Shown here: positions 44,383 through 55,769 of the stretch, piece by piece
Layout of the letters: each line of letters starts with the position of its first letter
Position numbering within the stretch: position 1 is the stretch's first letter
From: Gigantopelta aegis
Lineage: Eukaryota > Mollusca > Gastropoda > Neomphalida > Peltospiridae
Assembly: GCF_016097555.1 (NCBI RefSeq)
Contig: NC_054713.1
Coordinates: 44,523,750-44,587,749 of the forward strand
Reading direction: 5' to 3'
DNA: 64,000 nt
The notes under the pieces: generated by a model
What the model saw: only the letters and a program-made list of their open reading frames with translations
The model's database searches: none
What the model was told of the DNA's origin: nothing
Position numbers and translations under genes: made by a program

Positions 44383-44709
44383 AGGAAGGAAATAGTTTAT
44401 TTAACGACGCACTCAACACATTTTATTTACGGTTATATGGCGTCGGACATATGGTTAAGGACCACACAGATATTGAGGAAGGAAACCTGCTGTCGCCACT
44501 TCATGGGCTACTCTTTTCGATTAGCAGCAAGAGATCTTTTATATGCACCATCCCATAGACAGGATAGCACATACCACGGCCTTTGATGAACCAGTCGTGG
44601 TGCACTGGCTGGAGCGAGAAATAGCCCAACGGGCCCACTGACGGGGATCGATCCCAAACCGACAGCGCATCAAGCGAGAGCTTTACCACTGGGCTACGTC
44701 CCGCCCCAG
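44383..44709 (-). mobile_element. full-length SINE (tail-A family) with 11-bp target duplication
   Basis: ATGATATTGGA at 44372-44382 and 44710-44720. Minus-strand reading: head GGGGCGGGACGTAGCCCAGT, B box GGGATCGATCCCCGTCAG, core AAGATCTCTTGCTGCTAATC and tail GTGTTGAGTGCGTCGTTAAA. This is the best reference copy of the family in the window. Confidence 0.93.
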
Positions 44710-45298
44710 ATGATATTGGAGATGTCTGTCTGTGCTGTACTGAATTTACTTGTAGTTTCACAAATGATATTTTACGGACGGTCCTTATGCTATTACACAT
44801 TTGTTCGTACCGAGTTGACATGTTTAACACCATACATTTTCAGTCAGTAGGCGACATTCGGTGTACGGTCAATGTACGCAGCCATGTTCAACTGAGATAG
44901 GCCTATTTCCGTGAATAACCTATTGCATGACATATTTCAGGTAACCTTACAGAAAAACAGAACAACTGAAAAACACCACAGCAAACTGTGCACTTCAAAA
45001 CTAATAAACCAACAGCAACAAAACAACACAGCAAATTACAACACAAACTAGGTTGAAAAACGGTAGACTATATTATAATAATGATGAGTGGAAGAACAGT
45101 TAAATGGATATATGAATATTTTACGATACCAGGACCGTACCCTGATCAAAATCCTAGGGAAGGGGTGGGGAGTCACTACTTTTTATAAACAAATGAAACA
45201 CTACACAAATTAAACCCTGAGGTGTGTATGCTATTTTCTGGAGTGAAACAAACAAAAAATCTAACGGGAAAATGTAGTTGATTTCCTCTCTAATATAA

Positions 45299-45438
45299 GT
45301 TGTAGAAGCATCACGAGGGGTATATGGCTTTTTATGTACCCTCTGTGTGTTCTTTTACCCCGAGCCGAAGGCGAGGGGGTAAAAGAGCACACAGAGGGTA
45401 CATAAAAAGCCATATACCCTGAGAGATGCTTCTACAAC
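45299..45438. mobile_element. foldback element FB2, 63-bp arms
   Basis: The left arm 45299-45361 pairs with the right arm 45376-45438 with few mismatches (outer GTTGTAGAAGCATC, inner TTTTACCCC). The 14-bp loop is GAGCCGAAGGCGAG. No coding capacity. Confidence 0.9.
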
Positions 45439-45691
45439 GAATTTATCTTGCCGACATGTTAAACCATATAGCCAAATAATTAAAATAACGCCAGACAATA
45501 ATTGTTAACAATTTATTAACGGAGGAGCCGTACCACGCGGACGCGAACGAAAGCACTTGCCAGTGACGAAAAATAGTTCCATCGATAAACGAGTTTTTAA
45601 CTTCAAATGTTTGTAATACGAAATTGTCTGAAACAGATATTAATAAAAATAAAATAAAAAAAAACAACTTTTTTTTATCAGAAATGTATGT

Positions 45692-45694
<3 letters not shown>

Positions 45695-45730
<36 letters not shown>
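45695..45730 (+). repeat. poly-A tract
   Basis: About 36 A. No retroelement end could be tied to it. Confidence 0.85.
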
Positions 45731-45732
<2 letters not shown>

Positions 45733-46652
45733 GTTGCTAATCGCGCATTAATACAATAACACCACGACCGTAATTAGGTGGTCGAGTTCAACATTGCAGC
45801 TTTTAAAAGTATTGAAATAGTGTATTTTATAGTAAAAATAAAATTAATTGTGTATACTTGATTGATTATCAATGTTATTTATAATCTAATTATTGCTTTA
45901 GCATTAACTGGGGCGTCTGGAAACTTGGAAATTACAGACGGGGTATAAAAGAATTTGGCTCCGCCCACAGGGGGATAAGGGATTTGTCCAACGGCAAACA
46001 ACCAATGAGATTAAAGAATTTTACATGAAGGCGAGATAAGACTATATGTCGAAAATACCAAATGTTTGACATGCAATAGCTGATGATAAATAAATAAATG
46101 TGCTCCAGTGGTGTCGTTAAACAAAACAAACTTCTAAATTTCTTTTATTATAAATAAGGGACTGAGAGAGAAAAAAAATAAACCGATCAGAAATAAGCTG
46201 ACTAAACGTAACAAACAGAATAAACAAATAAATAAACAAATAAACACTTTTTTAATAAAATAAAAAAAATTGCAACGTATATAGAGTAAGTGAAGGAATA
46301 GTAGACAGATTTTCTAAAATTATACTTAGATACGAATTTAAGTCAATACATTTGGCCTACACTGCATTCCTTTCTTTCCCGCTAACGGTTTGGTTTAAAC
46401 TTTATTTATCGCCGTTCTTTCCGGTTAGGGGATTGACCGACAGGTGTTTCGATTCCAGCCTTGGACGTCATTAAGTACAGGCAGTTATGTGAAGTTGCGT
46501 TATTTTTGTTTTTCTTCTTGGCTCAAATAACTAAAATGTAGGCCTAGTTCTTTTCATTCTTAAGACTATCCAGCATTAGAAATCCATTGGTAGCATTTGT
46601 TTTCAGTCATGGCAGCCAGTTCAAAATGGCCATCATTTTAGGATATACAGAG

Positions 46653-46770
46653 GTTATTACCAGAGTGTTTTTCGGTATCGTCAGTATCATATATTAGGAA
46701 TACAAATTGTATTATGCGAGCCTCTGGCAAGCATAATACAATATTTGTATTCCTAATACACGAGGGTAAT
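46653..46770. mobile_element. foldback element FB3
   Basis: The inner arms 46693-46717 and 46731-46757 pair (ATTAGGAATACAAA and complement). The outer GGTTATTACCAGAGTG is partly mirrored by CGAGGGTAATATT. The loop is GAGCCTCTGGCAA. A second family member is at 49087-49345. Confidence 0.85.
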
Positions 46771-47216
46771 ATTCTCTTTATCATATAATCTCAATCTTAA
46801 TACAAACTGTTTTTCTAAACAGTATACTTAAATTCCAGTCAGTCATTACGCGATATTCAAATGACGTAAGAATATGTGGCACGCTGTAATTTTTAATAGG
46901 AATGACGTCAAACTCGAATGACGTCATTTTGGATGTCCTAACATTAAAATAAATCAGTGCATAACGGGGTGGGGGGGGTTTCTGAACGCTGGACAGCTTT
47001 CAGTGTAAAATTGCTATTGAAATCTTTTTATTTGATGACTATGAATGCATACGTCAATTATGGAGTGTCACCCTTGTATGTTTGCTCAAATGTCAATAAA
47101 CCTAGTGCCGTGACCTCGATTAATTTACTACATGAAATTTGCAAAGTTATCAAATTCTCAAAGTATGTGATCTGAAAAATATCACATACATTGATTGTAC
47201 TGAAAATGTAAGATAT

Positions 47217-47334
<118 letters not shown>

Positions 47335-47504
47335 AATAAACGAGTTACCAGTTATTATCAAATTCATGTCCCGAGTGATCTCATTTTCATTTGTCACGAG
47401 CTTTGTTATTCTACTTATTACCCAGCTATTTGGGTTATTTTATTTTATTATTAAAGCCTTTATTTTCGATATAGCCGACATCGCCTACAGGTTCATATAT
47501 ATAG

Positions 47505-47650
47505 AATACTATACGAGTTTTCGCTAGATATCATTTTTACGAAACGAGTGAACTTCCCAAGGTATCTGACCTCACTTTCGTTCGGTAAGATACCTTGGGA
47601 AGTTCACGAGTTTCGTAAAAATGATGTCTAGCGAAAACGAGTGTGGTATT
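47505..47650. mobile_element. foldback element FB4, 63-bp arms
   Basis: The left arm 47505-47567 pairs with 47588-47650. The loop (20 bp) is GACCTCACTTTCGTTCGGTA. The arms share with FB1 the order AATA..TAC, AG(A)GT, CG-TAGATA-CATTT and ACGAGT. Confidence 0.9.
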
Positions 47651-48549
47651 TTATTTATTACCTACCTTCAAACAATTTAATATTTGTCATAAAAAATAGA
47701 AATTCCTGCATTTCGAATATGTAAACATTTTACACTGTGGCGGAATGATATCACAAGACTGTGCACTACGGTATGTCCCAAAGGTCGCCGCTTAACAAAA
47801 TAGTTTCTTCTACTTCCGTTTTTTTTTTTAATCCATATTTCGTCCCCAAACCAGTTCGCTACCTGTCTGGTCGTCCCACTTTTACATATATACATGTATA
47901 TTTTTATTACAGAAAAAAATGAATTAAATATATAGTAAAAATTGTGGAATGTTGACAATGTAATTTTTCATGAATGAAAAAAAAAGTCCTGGTAGACTTA
48001 CTGTCCAACCAATGAAAAGAAGTAAGGGGCCTATATCCGGTACGACTCTCGTGGTGCGTACCGTATTTGTACGACACCGCTATACGTTCACCAGGTGGGT
48101 GATAAATATATAATTACAAACTTTCCGAATTTATACGATTTACTGTATTCTGATTGGCTGACGTCACTAAAAAACCAAGCGTTATCCTTCCATAAACCTC
48201 ATAAAAATACGTCATCACGGAAGACCAAGATCGATTGGAACTATTTTTAGCTGGATGGGCGAGAAGCCCAATGACCCAGTTCGGTGATCGTTTTAAAAAT
48301 AGAACAAGGAAGTGACCTGTTTTCTCGATTAAAAAAATAAGGGAAACTGGATGAGATATTCATGTTATAAAAAAAAAAAAATTACAATATATTTTTTATT
48401 TGTTTTTATTCTGTTAAAAAAAACACCCAAAACATCCAATAGTATGTATACATGTATTCCTACGCTTATTTACAGAACATGGCTGACGGTAAGAACGAAA
48501 GAAATAATTTTTGAGTGTTTTAAGGTACACTTCTTGTACTGTTTGTAAT

Positions 48550-48705
48550 TATAAGAATTGTTTCTCATTTTTTAGGAATTTATCGATGTATAAAAGTCAC
48601 AAATGTAGTATAAAATCGCGTAGCGTAGCGAAGCTTATAGCGAAGTCACCATTTGTGACTTTTATACATCGATAAATTCCTAAAAAATGAGAAACAATTC
48701 TTATA
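48550..48705. mobile_element. foldback element FB5, 56-bp perfect arms
   Basis: The left arm 48550-48605 and right arm 48650-48705 pair without a visible mismatch. The 44-bp loop contains CGCGTAGCGTAGCGAAGC. Such perfect arms imply a recent origin or strong correction. Confidence 0.92.
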
Positions 48706-49049
48706 TAGAAACGACGTAGACTACTTTACTGTTCTGGGTATTGCTTTAACTTTGTATTTTATTCACGGTTCACATGTAATTTCCCAAAAACAAATATGTT
48801 CTATATATTCTGTAAAAAAAATAAAAAATAATGAATTGCATTAAAATTCCATTTTATTACAAGTTTAACACTGAAACCAGAAAGATGTAAACGCAAACGC
48901 TTTAAACTACGTGACGTCATTGTGTGTGCTTTGCCAAATCATATTAAGTACCGACAAGGTGATTGGTTTGTTGGCATCAAATCGGCCAATAATAGTTTAC
49001 GTTAAACCAATATATGATATTTTCCCCGTTATGAGTGCCTACTGGGGTA

Positions 49050-49050
<1 letters not shown>

Positions 49051-49087
<37 letters not shown>
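49051..49087 (+). repeat. TG microsatellite
   Basis: TG run of about 18 units directly before an FB3-family copy. Confidence 0.9.
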
Positions 49088-49089
<2 letters not shown>

Positions 49090-49090
<1 letters not shown>

Positions 49091-49345
49091 AATATAGGTT
49101 ATTACCAGAGTGGTTTTCGGTGTCAATATCATATATTAGGAATGTTGTATTATGTGAGCCTAATAAATATAATATTGATATTACCAGACCGTGGGGTTTT
49201 CGGTATCGTCAATATCATATCCATTAGGATATAAAAAAGAATTGTATTATGCGAGCCTCTGGCGAGCCTAATACAGGGCTTATTTTTTGTTTTCTATTCC
49301 TAATATATGAAATATTTGATGACGATACCAATTATGGAGTGTCAC
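49090..49345. mobile_element. second FB3-family foldback, left arm partly doubled
   Basis: ATTACCAGAG-G-TTTTCGGT and AATATCATAT occur twice (from about 49098 and 49180). Then TTGTATTATGCGAGCCTCTG, GCGAGCC, and the mirrored arm ATTCCTAATATATGAAATAT and GATGACGATACCA. Confidence 0.75.
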
Positions 49346-50073
49346 CCAAGTACACGAGGCCGGACCTAATAATCATCTAATTTGCAAAGTTAACAAATTA
49401 AAAAGTATGTGATCTGACGTTTCCACTGAAAATGTTTTTATGTAAATTTTACACGCAACTATTAATATCCAAAAAGTCCTACATGACATTACTAGATATT
49501 CACTCATCAGATGATTTAATTACACCGTAAGGAATATGAGGGACTCGTGTGTCGATTTTTTACTATGGAAATGACGTCAACAGAAGGTATTTGCGTCTCA
49601 ACATGTCGTCATTTTGGAGTGTGTGCCTTACATTATGAACAGTAGGCAGAGGTTAACGTTTTTTGATTTTGTTTCTAACGCTATGACACTTAGCTTTTCA
49701 GTGCGTTTTGAAAACTAAAATTGCCAAATGTTGAAATGTTTTTGTATTTGATGACTGTGAATGCGTACATCTTCGTCTACATTGCATGGAGTGTGCGTCC
49801 CAAGTACTTTAGCTTAAATGTCAAGCTATAAATTTTAAACCGATAGTGCCGCGACCACTCATCGAGTATTGGTGACCTACGTTGGTTTTCACGTTGGAGG
49901 GTTATGGTGGGTTTGTAATTTTGTTTCTGCAAAGTTATATCAAATTCAAAAAGTATCGTGATCTGAAAATCATATCACATTTATTGTTTTTGGTATACTT
50001 TGTTTCCACTGAAAATGTAAGGGTTTGATTGAGCTCTGAAGGTCTATATCGGTTGATCTATAAAATATCTTTC

Positions 50074-50078
<5 letters not shown>

Positions 50079-50162
<84 letters not shown>
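50079..50162 (+). repeat. TA microsatellite, left flank of Tc1-like element
   Basis: A long TA run ending exactly at the transposon's terminal repeat. The mirror run lies at 51914-51974. Confidence 0.92.
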
Positions 50163-50163
<1 letters not shown>

Positions 50164-50388
50164 TGATGGAAAGAAATAAGGGATCGTTTTTCTACTATCA
50201 GTAAATAGGGTCATGATTGCGCGTTTTGCATTAACTCCCATTCAATTTTAACGCTATTGATTGAGCCTAAACTCACTCCCTGTAATGTAATGCACGTGCA
50301 GAATATGTTTCCACGATTTTTCCACAATGTTCTTTCGGGTATATAAGTTATTGTTGTATGGAGATTACAGGTTAGAAAGGGTTTTGAA

Positions 50389-50559
50389 ATGGTACGACAA
50401 TACATGACTTTAGCTCAAAAATGGACTGCTGTGGGTATGGTTAGGTCAGGAAAATCACTTAGACAGGTTGCAACTGCTCTTGGGAAGTCAATTAGCGTGA
50501 TATCAAGGTTATGGACAAACTGGCAACGTGAAAATGCGACCTGGTCGAGGAAGACGTAA
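50389..50559 (+). pseudogene. Tc1 transposase, N-terminal part
   Basis: MVRQYMTLAQKWTAVGMVRS through SISVISRLWTNW is the helix-turn-helix DNA-binding part. The frame stops at 50557-50559, while coding-like sequence goes on in another frame (RPGRGRRKVTTLRQDRQIRL), so a frameshift lies near 50540. Confidence 0.85.
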
Positions 50560-50655
50560 AGTCACCACCCTTCGACAGGACCGTCAGATTCGCCTGATTG
50601 CTTTACGGGACAGATTTAAGCCATCGTCTAAAATAAATGTTGAATTCAGGGCTAT

Positions 50656-51012
50656 ATGTCGGCTAAGAATCAGCGACGAACAGTACGCAATCGACTGAAA
50701 GAAGCCAGGTTAAAAAGTCGACGACCAGTTATTGGAATCAAGATGACAGCCCAACACAAACGATTGAGGTTACAGTGGGTGCGTCAATATGGGGTACGAC
50801 AACTACGTCATTGGCGTTGTACAATGTTTAGTGACGAGTCTCGCTTCAATCTTGACTATGCTGATGGAAGATTGCGTGTTTGGCGCCGTCTTAATAAGCG
50901 ATACACTGCATGCACCATTAAAGAACATGACAGATACGGGGGTGGTTCTGTAATGGTGTGGGGCGGGATAATCTACGACAACAGGACAGATCTGATACGG
51001 CTTGATGGAAGA
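50656..51012 (+). pseudogene. Tc1 transposase, middle part with first catalytic Asp
   Basis: RRTVRNRLKEARLKSRRP leads to FSDESRFNLDYADGRLRVWRR and GGGSVMVWGGI. FSDESRF carries the first Asp of the DDE triad. The frame differs from the preceding piece. It is cut by the SINE at the codons for LDG. Confidence 0.9.
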
Positions 51013-51404
51013 AAGAAAGAAAGAAGTGTTTTTATTTAACGACGCACTCAATACATTTTATTTACGGTTATATGGCGTCAGACATATGGTTAAGGACCAC
51101 ACAGATTTGTTTAGAGGAAACCCTCTGTCGCCACATAGGCTACTCTTTTACGACAGGCAGCAAGGGATCTTTTATTTGCGCTTCCCACAGGCAGGATAGC
51201 ACAAACCATGGCCTTTGTTGAACCAGTTATGGATCACTGGTTGGTGCAAGTGGTTTACACCTACCCATTGAGCCTTGCGGAGCACTCACTCAGGGTTTGG
51301 AGTCGGTATCTGGATTAAAAATCCCATGCCTCGACTGGGATCCGAACCCAGTACCTACCAGCCTGTTGACCGATGGCCTAACCACTACGCCACCGAGGCC
51401 GGTA
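51013..51404 (-). mobile_element. SINE (tail-A body, second head) inside Tc1, 12-bp target duplication
   Basis: CTTGATGGAAGA at 51001-51012 and 51405-51416. The tail side (AAAGAAAG, TTATTTAACGACGCACTC) is at the left; the head with B box (GGGATCCGAACCCAGTACC on plus) and GCCACCGAGGCCGG is at the right. Same subfamily as 29154-29537 and 63655-64000. Confidence 0.93.
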
Positions 51405-51805
51405 CTTGATGGAAGAGTCACTGGTATTCGATACAGGGACGACATTTTGCAGCCGGTAGTGATACCGTTTTCACGCAGGGTTGGACGCAACTTTGATTCC
51501 AGCATGATAATGCACGCCCTCACATAGCCCGTGTTTCGGTGGACTGCTTAAGAAATGCCAATATCCAAACTTTACCCTGGCCAGCAAAAAGTCCAGACCT
51601 GAATCCAATAGAACATTTGTGGGATGTTTTCGGTCGTCGTGTTCGTGAACGCCCCATTGCGCCCCAAAACGTGGATCAACTGTTCTTGGCTCTCCGAGAC
51701 GAGTGGCACAACATTCCAAGAGCTACCATCCGTACTCTCATTCAAAGTATGCCCCGACGTTGTGCTGAAGTTGCGCGGGTGTATGGGGGACACAACCGTT
51801 ATTAA
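51405..51805 (+). pseudogene. Tc1 transposase, C-terminal part
   Basis: After the SINE it resumes LDGRVTGIRYRDDILQP. A frame change near 51500 leads to FQHDNARPHIARVSVDC (second Asp) and SPDLNPIEHLWD (Glu), 34 residues apart as in Tc1 elements. The stop TAA is at 51803-51805. Confidence 0.9.
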
Positions 51806-51912
51806 TATTCAATAAAACAACTTAAATTTCAGGTTTTCTTGTGTCATTTCTAACTGTATAGTGAATTCAAATTATATAACATAAACATCCGATCCCTTAT
51901 TTCTTTCCATCA

Positions 51913-51913
<1 letters not shown>

Positions 51914-51974
<61 letters not shown>
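51914..51974 (+). repeat. TA microsatellite, right flank of Tc1-like element
   Basis: Continues the TA run into which the Tc1-like element inserted. Confidence 0.92.
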
Positions 51975-51978
<4 letters not shown>

Positions 51979-52029
51979 TGTGGTTCACTTTATTATTGTA
52001 TAGTGCTCAACATATTAAAATATTACAAT

Positions 52030-52334
52030 GTAGACTTTTCAACGATTGTAATTACATATCAAATATATTTTCCTGCATAACATATTAGTGGTTGTATATT
52101 AAACGTGTTCCTGATCGTTCTAATATTTGTACTAGGTTAAATTTCATTGTATTTCCTAATATACGAAATTATTTGAAGATAAAATCCAGTTTGGGCTTCT
52201 TACAAATATTAAGACGACCAGAAACACATTGAATATACAGACACTGATATTCCAAACAAGAAAATATATTTAATATGTAAGTTTAATCGTAGAAATATTT
52301 TGTCTTACAGTGTAACAAACTCAGGAATGTCCCT
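52030..52334 (+). mobile_element. TTAA MITE copy, left end missing
   Basis: Matches 59205-59527 (CATATCAAATATATTTTCCT, GGGCTTCTTACAAATATTAA, GACGACCAGAAACACATTGA). The right end GGAATGTCCCT is followed by TTAA at 52335-52338. Confidence 0.85.
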
Positions 52335-52814
52335 TTAATATGTATCTATTTTAACATGCAATATTGAATAACACTGAATAAAATGGTAGGCTTACGTTAA
52401 GCTGCCTTATACAATATTTTGCTTGAAATCAAACATTCAGATACATGTGTCGTAAATTAAATTAAATTTAAATCTGAAAGGTTTTCAATAATGAAACATG
52501 ATAAATATTCCTTGGATATCAACCGGAGAGTGTACGAAAAAATCAGGAAAACGCCGAACCAAAAATCGTCCAAAGTCCACTCTCACTGTAATCGACTAAC
52601 CACACAGTGGTATTATATACAAGATAATATACACACAAAACACGTATCCCGTCCACCTGGCATGGACCTTTAAATTCTATTTTCAAAACCAACAACGGGT
52701 TTTGGACCCCCTCTATTAACAAAATCCTGGATCCGCGCCTAAATATGTTTAATTTGTTATTTTAGTCGCCAAAAAGGCTGTGTTAGTGGGAAACATCTGA
52801 ATGTGAACTATAAA

Positions 52815-53010
52815 ACCATTAGGGTCATATCTCTGCACAAAACAGAGTGGAATGGGTATTTGGTAAAATAATAATTGATTTCGTTAATCTCTATAGCTAA
52901 CAAGTGCCTCGTCTATAGGAGGACAGCCACTCCCGAGATCCTTTCCTGGAGATTTCATCCTTCTTGCACCGCCACAAAGAGGACTGCCACTCCCACTAGT
53001 TTGCAAACTC
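52815..53010 (-). repeat. interspersed repeat family C
   Basis: ATATCTCTGCACAAAACAGA, CTCGTCTATAGGAGGACAGC and GCCACAAAGAGGACTGCCAC; reverse orientation to 10165-10385. Confidence 0.75.
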
Positions 53011-53120
53011 GAAACCATCACCGGACGGAGCTGTGAAACCGCAGTTCAGCGACTTTAAGTCCAATTTTGGTTTCGTGTTTTTCACAGCTTTTTGCGCCGT
53101 TTCCATGGTATGGCCTGTCA

Positions 53121-53145
53121 TATATATATATATATATATATATAT
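53121..53145 (+). repeat. TA microsatellite
   Basis: Short TA run. A G run follows at 53220-53237. Confidence 0.85.
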
Positions 53146-53551
53146 ACGACTTTCCCGGAGACATGACAGCATTTGCCATACATTTTGATATACCAGTCAT
53201 GGGGCATTCTTTGGGACGGGGGAGGGGGGGGGGGGAGTCAGAGAATCGGCTAATGGGGAAGTTTGTGTCTGATAGCAAAACACCCCAGGCAAGCGCTCAT
53301 TATGTAAAATTACATCATAGTGACCAAGCAATGACACAACCAAAAGGTTAAATAAACTTTAATAACTGAAATAATATGGAACAATATATATTTCACATTG
53401 CCTTTAGTCCTACCTATAATGCACACCCACGAATACCCCACCCTACAGTACTGCGAGAGTGGATACCAAACCTCTAATGCACAGAACTAAGACTACAATA
53501 TGACGTTATTGCTTGGTCACATGACTACACTAGTGAAACCAATAGAAGCAG

Positions 53552-53860
53552 GAAGGAAATGTTTTATTTAACGACACTTCATGGGCTACTCTCGACGATT
53601 GCACAAGGGATATTTTATCCCATACAGGTTATCATGGCGTCGGACATTTGGTTAAGGACCACACAGATATTGAGGGAGGAAACCCATCGTCGCCATATTC
53701 ATGGGCTACATCGCATCGATTTCTCCATTGCACGGACATAGTTAAATCTTTATTTTATATGCTAAACCTCATTAGATTTAATACCATAGACAGATAGCAT
53801 ATATCACGGCCTTTGTTCTACCAGTCGTGGCGCCCTTGGCTGAAGCGATAACACCAATAC
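53552..53860 (-). mobile_element. rearranged SINE (tail-A family)
   Basis: AGGAAATGTTTTATTTAACGAC, then core pieces out of the usual order (CACTTCATGGGCTACTCTCG before GGCGTCGGACATTTGGTTAA). The head-side core (ACCAGTCGTGGCGCCC) is at the right. An internal duplication or rearrangement has scrambled it. Confidence 0.65.
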
Positions 53861-54439
53861 AGCGCATTGATTAATTCATCAATGGCTATTGGACAATTCC
53901 ATTGTGACGGACGTACACACGGATGAAAAATAGTTGTTTAATCGGAAAAGTTAACATGCATAAAAATTAGAGGTTAAGCGGAAAAGTTAATTCATGTTCT
54001 TGAAATCAAACATTTAGATTTAAGCCCCCGGTCACACTGTCAAGGATCAGAACGCTGGGTTAGCAACGGAAGTATTGATCCGGAATCATTCGTGACTAAC
54101 CAGAGTCTTTTTACCGATTGTAATTACATATCAAATATATTTTCCTGCATAAAATATTAGTGGCTGTATATTAAACGTGTTTCTGATCGTTCTAATATTT
54201 GTACTAGGTTAAATTTCATTTTATTTCCTAAAATAAGTTTTTTTCGTTCGTACGAAATTATTGGAAGACAAAATCCAGTTTGGGCTTCTTACAAATATTA
54301 AGACGACCAGAAACACATTGAATATACACACACTGATATTCTAAACAAGAAAATATATTTAATATGTAAGTTTAATCGTAGAAATATTTTATTAGTCGGA
54401 AGCATATTACAATGCAGCAAACTCTGGAATGTGCCTTTA

Positions 54440-55035
54440 ATCATCGACTATTGGAAGTCAAACATTTGGTAAATTTAGAAATTCAAACACGTAGTCAACA
54501 GAGGAAACCCGCGACATTTTCCTTTTAGCAGCATGCGATCTTTTATATCCACTTTCCCACAGATAGGAAAGCACATACCAGGGCCTTTGACCAGTCGTTG
54601 TGCACTGGTTGGAACGAGACAAAACCCAGTCAGTTGAATAGATCCACCGAGGTGGTTCGATCCTCCGACGCACGCACCTCAAGCGTCTAGAACGAAATGA
54701 CGCAAAATGACTGCCCGGATTTGTTTTCACCATTTTGAAACATTTATTAAAATGTTTGGTTGGCAGAGCACGTTGATATATTTAGTATCGGCTATTGTAT
54801 GTGAAACAATTGCGACACGATGTCACCGTGTTTTGTTTACCAACGACTCTAGACCATAGTGAGTTAATAATTACCGCATTTTCGGTGTCAAACAGTAGGA
54901 AACCCGCTACATTTTTCTTTTAGTAGCAAAGGATCTTTTATATGCACTATTCCAACGACAGGGTAGCACATACCACGGCCTTTGTTATGCCAGTCGAGAT
55001 GCACTGGCTGGAACGAGAAATAGCCCAAAGGACGT
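54440..55035 (-). mobile_element. two SINE copies within block A
   Basis: Bases 54440-54690 are a tail-B SINE with B box (plus: GGTGGTTCGATCCTCCGACG). Bases 54755-55035 are a second diverged SINE (AACAGTAGGAAACCCGC, AAAGGATCTTTTATATGCAC, GAGATGCACTGGCTGGAACG). Block B has the same pair at 59530-60130. Confidence 0.8.
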
Positions 55036-55769
55036 ATGCGTGTACATATTCATTTCATCCGTGTATATGATAGAAAGGATTAATGCGTTTTCATATTATT
55101 ATGTTGTTATTATTATTATTATTGTGAACCAAAACATAACATTACCAGTTTGTAGTCCTTTCGTCAGAGGCGAATCCAGGAAATATTTTAGGAGGTGCAC
55201 CAAGTTAAATATCACAGGACACATGGACCTCTCTTGTAAAAAGGACATCCCAAGAAAAATCATCGGGAAATGGTTAATTATGTATTCAATGTTCGTCCGC
55301 AGTTCCAAAACTACAATGTACGCAAACTACTTTTTGGTTTCTTCTCTTGTTTTTTAAAACTAAATCTTTGCAGATTTCTTTTTTCACTTTCAGTACGAAA
55401 AAAAATAAAGATAAAAACTAGTTAAATAATTCACTGTTATATATTATGTGATGTACTTGTGCTAGCTTATCTTCTTCTTTTTTTTATATAAAACAGTGAT
55501 ACCTTTTTATGTTACTTGTGTTTGGTTAAATAATCAATAGTAGGCCTATATAATATGTATTTGTGCTTATTCGAGATATTTCATATTTATTTATTTATTT
55601 ATTTATTTTCATTGTTAGGGTTGACCACCCTGCTACAAGAAGAGTAGCGCAGACATCAACACATACATATGAAATATAAATATCAATCATAATATCTATG
55701 CATACGAACCAAATGACTTGAATTAACTATTACAGAATACTTCCCGAATTCTAAGTGCTTCACAAATAA

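Larger units (their letters stand above)
50163..51913 (+). mobile_element. Tc1-like transposon with perfect 24-bp inverted ends
   Basis: CTGATGGAAAGAAATAAGGG plus ATCG at the left end is exactly mirrored at the right end (51890-51913), with TA on both sides. It encodes a Tc1-family DD34E transposase in several frames and contains a SINE (51013-51404). Without the SINE it is about 1.36 kb. Perfect ends with a broken gene suggest late mobilisation in trans or a fairly young insertion. Confidence 0.93.

Noticed and set aside
45933-45990. Promoter at GGGGTATAAAAG followed by CCGCCC
   Set aside because: No ORF or exon downstream fits; TATA-like words are frequent in AT-rich DNA.
55040-55357. 105-aa ORF, nearly repeated at 60138-60527, as a conserved gene
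   Set aside because: Similarity is due to the A/B block duplication, starts in SINE-derived DNA and spans a hAT-like end; no coding signature.
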